Below are positions 6,381 through 7,497 of a stretch of 7,497 nt of DNA, one piece after another. The stretch is from an uncultured Anaerolineaceae bacterium (lineage in GTDB: Bacteria; Chloroflexota; Anaerolineae; Anaerolineales; Anaerolineaceae). Both the position numbers and the translations under genes were made by a program. Location of the stretch: assembly GCA_937897615.1 (NCBI GenBank), contig CALCNO010000015.1, forward strand, positions 1-7,497, written 5' to 3'. How positions within the stretch are numbered: the first letter of the stretch is position 1; the number at the start of each line of letters is the position of its first letter. The notes under the pieces are model-generated. The model saw only the letters and a program-made list of their open reading frames with translations. It was not told the origin of the DNA and did no database searches.

Positions 6381-6521
6381 TTATCCACCAACAGAACCGG
6401 TGGCTTCAGGAGCGCCGGCAGCAAGCACGAACATCACCAGGGTGGCAATGAAGATGATCAATTTGGCTTTGGAGCTAACTTTGGTGGAAACCATGAACAA
6501 TTTACTCTGAAGTGTTTTCAT
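6381..6521 (-). CDS. 46-residue hydrophobic peptide (unannotated small ORF)
   Basis: ATG 6521 is preceded by a strong AAGGAG nine bases upstream and a candidate promoter, and the frame ends at TAA 6381. The peptide has a basic Ser/Thr-rich N-terminus with six lysines before residue 21, a single hydrophobic segment (21-35, LIIFIATLVMFVLAA) and a short exposed tail GAPEATGSVGG. The layout fits a signal peptide or a single-pass membrane peptide with its tail outside. Signal peptidase cleavage after Gly36 or Ala37 would release about ten residues. It is the first gene after the regulatory gap and is followed nine bases later by DUF5317. I do not recognise a characterised family. The gene itself is well supported by its binding site and operon position; a signalling or precursor role is inference. 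Confidence 0.75.
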   Translation of the reverse strand: MKTLQSKLFMVSTKVSSKAKLIIFIATLVMFVLAAGAPEATGSVGG

Positions 6522-6530
6522 TTTTATTTT

Positions 6531-6536
6531 CTCCTT
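6531..6536 (-). promoter_or_regulatory. Strong ribosome binding site of the 46-residue peptide
   Basis: The minus strand reads AAGGAG with a nine-base A/T-rich spacer (AAAATAAAA) to ATG 6521. It is the best binding site in the window and establishes this short frame as a translated gene. Confidence 0.75.
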
Positions 6537-6553
6537 GAACTCAATGTTCTTAG

Positions 6554-6559
6554 ATTATG
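6554..6559 (-). promoter_or_regulatory. -10 box of the peptide/DUF5317/Os1348 operon
   Basis: The minus strand reads CATAAT (5/6 match). A start near 6547 would give a leader of about 26 bases carrying AAGGAG. No -35 hexamer is present at 16-18 bp; the place is occupied by direct repeats, as expected of an activator-dependent promoter. Confidence 0.45.
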
Positions 6560-6572
6560 CCTGCCGGCAGGC
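6559..6572. repeat. 14-bp perfect palindrome at the operon promoter
   Basis: GCCTGCCGGCAGGC is perfectly self-complementary and lies between the -10 box and the tandem repeats, overlapping both by a few bases. It could be an operator. It is upstream of the predicted start, so an RNA hairpin role is less likely. Confidence 0.5.
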
Positions 6573-6590
6573 TTCAAAACAGGCTTCAAA
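6568..6590 (-). repeat. Two 12-bp-spaced direct repeats upstream of the -10 (SARP-like box)
   Basis: TTTGAAGCCTG occurs twice on the minus strand (6590-6580 and 6578-6568), identical over 11 bases with a 12-base period. A degenerate third unit may sit at 6592-6600. The downstream copy ends exactly 8 bp before the CATAAT box. SARP-family activators bind tandem heptamers with the last unit 8 bp from the -10; their usual period is 11 bp, so 12 is a deviation. The likely binder is the BTAD regulator encoded next door. Confidence 0.5.
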
Positions 6591-6603
6591 TCAGTATCAA
6601 TTT

Positions 6604-6627
6604 GGGGGGGGTGCAGTTTTGGTGCGA
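6604..6627 (-). repeat. 11-bp-spaced heptamer pair and run of eight G/C
   Basis: The minus strand has TCGCACC (6627-6621), four A, then CTGCACC (6616-6610), two related heptamers with an 11-bp period. Directly following is a run of eight C (eight G at 6604-6611 on the plus strand). The pair could be a second regulator site farther from the promoter, but only five of seven positions match, so chance is possible. Confidence 0.3.
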
Positions 6628-6685
6628 TTTAAAGCTAGATAACAGAGAATTTACTCTCTTATCGCAAAGAAAAGCCAACTGAGAA

Positions 6686-7497
6686 TTACTTTGTCAGCGA
6701 CTTATAAAGTTGTTCGGTCTGAGAAGATGGGGTAACGCCCAGGTCATCCTTGAGCGCTTTTTTACACTTTTCGTACTGCCGAGCCACACCGGCCCGATCT
6801 CCCATTTCCGCATAAGCGATCATGGCAGCGCGATGTGCAGATTCAGAACATGGGTCCAATTCAAGAACACGCTGGGTAACGGCAAGAACCGGTTGGTATT
6901 GTTTGGTTTCCATCAACAGGTTTATCAAATTTGTTGATGCTTGAAGATACTTTTGGTGCAGGTTCTCGCGCCGTGCCAGAACCCAATGATAATCAATCTT
7001 AGGAAGATAAGGCCCGCGGTAAATTGATAACACATTGCGCAGGTGTTGGATTTTTACCTCTTTATCGTTGGCGGCGCCGGCCAGGTTGATCTCCTGCAGA
7101 AAATTATCAACATCATAATCGTAATCCAGGGTGCGGTTAAAGTGGTACTCTTCGTCCGCGTGGGTAACGCTTTCGGCGCCTAAAGCATGGCGCAGGCGAT
7201 AGATGTCGTTTTTGAACCGCACCCGCAAAGATTCCTGGTCAACCTCTGGCCAAAACGCCTCTCCAATTTCTTCCTTTGTTACCCCCTCGCTCTTTTGCAG
7301 GATGTAGAAGAAAAGGTCGCGCACGCTTTGCGTCTTCCAGTTGGACAAAGTAACCACGCGATCGCCAATCTTGACCTGGTTTTTTCCCAATGCCTGGATT
7401 GAGATCCGCGGAGTCGTAAACTGGATCACATTTGAATGACGCCGGATGAGTTTGCGGATATCGATCAAAGAAGCATCAAAATCCCTAACGCGATCCA
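6686..7497 (-). CDS. BTAD-domain transcriptional regulator (SARP/AfsR-like), 5' end outside window
   Basis: The frame is open from the right edge to TAA at 6686, giving 269 visible residues. A TTG at 7468 could be called as start but has no ribosome binding site, and the frame continues upstream of it (DRVRDFDAS), so the gene is treated as 5'-truncated. About 40 residues of linker lead into a winged-helix DNA-binding domain (ISIQALGKNQVKIG through FWPEVDQESL and RLRHALG). This is followed by a bacterial transcriptional activation domain, a TPR-like repeat domain (YDVDNFLQEI, then GPYLPKIDYHWVLARRENL, LELDPCSESAHRAAM, DDLGVTPSSQTEQLYKSL). The lead-in to the winged helix resembles large Chloroflexota regulators in which an ATPase and TPR region precede a C-terminal winged-helix/BTAD pair; that arrangement is inferred. 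It lies upstream of the peptide operon on the same strand, separated by 164 bases with a probable target promoter. Confidence 0.85.
   Translation of the reverse strand, partial: DRVRDFDASLIDIRKLIRRHSNVIQFTTPRISIQALGKNQVKIGDRVVTLSNWKTQSVRDLFFYILQKSEGVTKEEIGEAFWPEVDQESLRVRFKNDIYRLRHALGAESVTHADEEYHFNRTLDYDYDVDNFLQEINLAGAANDKEVKIQHLRNVLSIYRGPYLPKIDYHWVLARRENLHQKYLQASTNLINLLMETKQYQPVLAVTQRVLELDPCSESAHRAAMIAYAEMGDRAGVARQYEKCKKALKDDLGVTPSSQTEQLYKSLTK

Noticed and set aside
6644..6659. AGAGA/TCTCT hairpin just after the BTAD gene
   Set aside because: Short AT-type stem with no T tract in the minus-strand direction; not a credible terminator.
7466..7468. TTG at 7468 as the start of the BTAD regulator
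   Set aside because: No ribosome binding site precedes it and the frame continues open to the window edge with plausible sequence.
1..7497. tRNA, rRNA, CRISPR array, insertion sequence or att site
   Set aside because: No cloverleaf, repeat-spacer series, transposase or terminal inverted repeats with target duplications were seen by eye on either strand.

Overview
The window reads as a roughly 7.5-kb piece of a chromosome of moderate G+C content, probably from a Chloroflexota bacterium of the Anaerolineae type. This is an inference from family content: a C-terminal BTAD regulator, a DUF5317 membrane protein, an Os1348-like NHLP-clan small protein, a patatin, a B12-binding radical SAM protein and an unusual sortase. 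There is no rRNA or tRNA to settle it. No mobile element, CRISPR array or RNA gene of a known class was recognised.

Layout. Positions 1-704 (minus) hold the N-terminal 234 residues of a DUF4213/DUF364 protein that runs off the left edge. It is divergent from a patatin-like hydrolase at 801-1646 (plus), with near-consensus -10 boxes facing both ways in the 96-bp gap. The plus-strand box lies so close to the patatin ATG that a leaderless mRNA is likely. The patatin converges, with a 10-bp gap, on a B12-binding radical SAM protein (1657-3138, minus). That gene has a 340-bp upstream region whose minus strand can fold into a compact three-way junction and a hairpin covering the ribosome binding site. 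A secreted sortase-like protein follows at 3479-4162 (plus), closed by a strong intrinsic terminator at 4203-4238.

From 4263 to the right edge everything is on the minus strand. In transcription order: the C-terminal part of a winged-helix/BTAD regulator (7497-6686, 5' end outside the window), a 164-bp regulatory gap, a 46-residue single-pass peptide (6521-6381), a DUF5317 membrane protein (6371-5784), a 96-residue Os1348-like protein (5787-5497, ATGA overlap with DUF5317), and a GAF/HD-GYP phosphodiesterase (5438-4263).

The most interesting part is this right-hand cassette. The gap before the 46-residue peptide carries a -10 box without a recognisable -35, two 12-bp tandem repeats ending 8 bp upstream of that -10, a 14-bp perfect palindrome, an 11-bp-spaced heptamer pair and a run of eight G. 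This resembles the architecture of promoters activated by SARP/BTAD regulators. A regulator with a TPR-like BTAD domain beside a possibly cleaved hydrophobic peptide and an NHLP-like protein suggests a peptide-based signalling or RiPP-like system. That is a hypothesis: no maturase, protease or exporter gene is visible.
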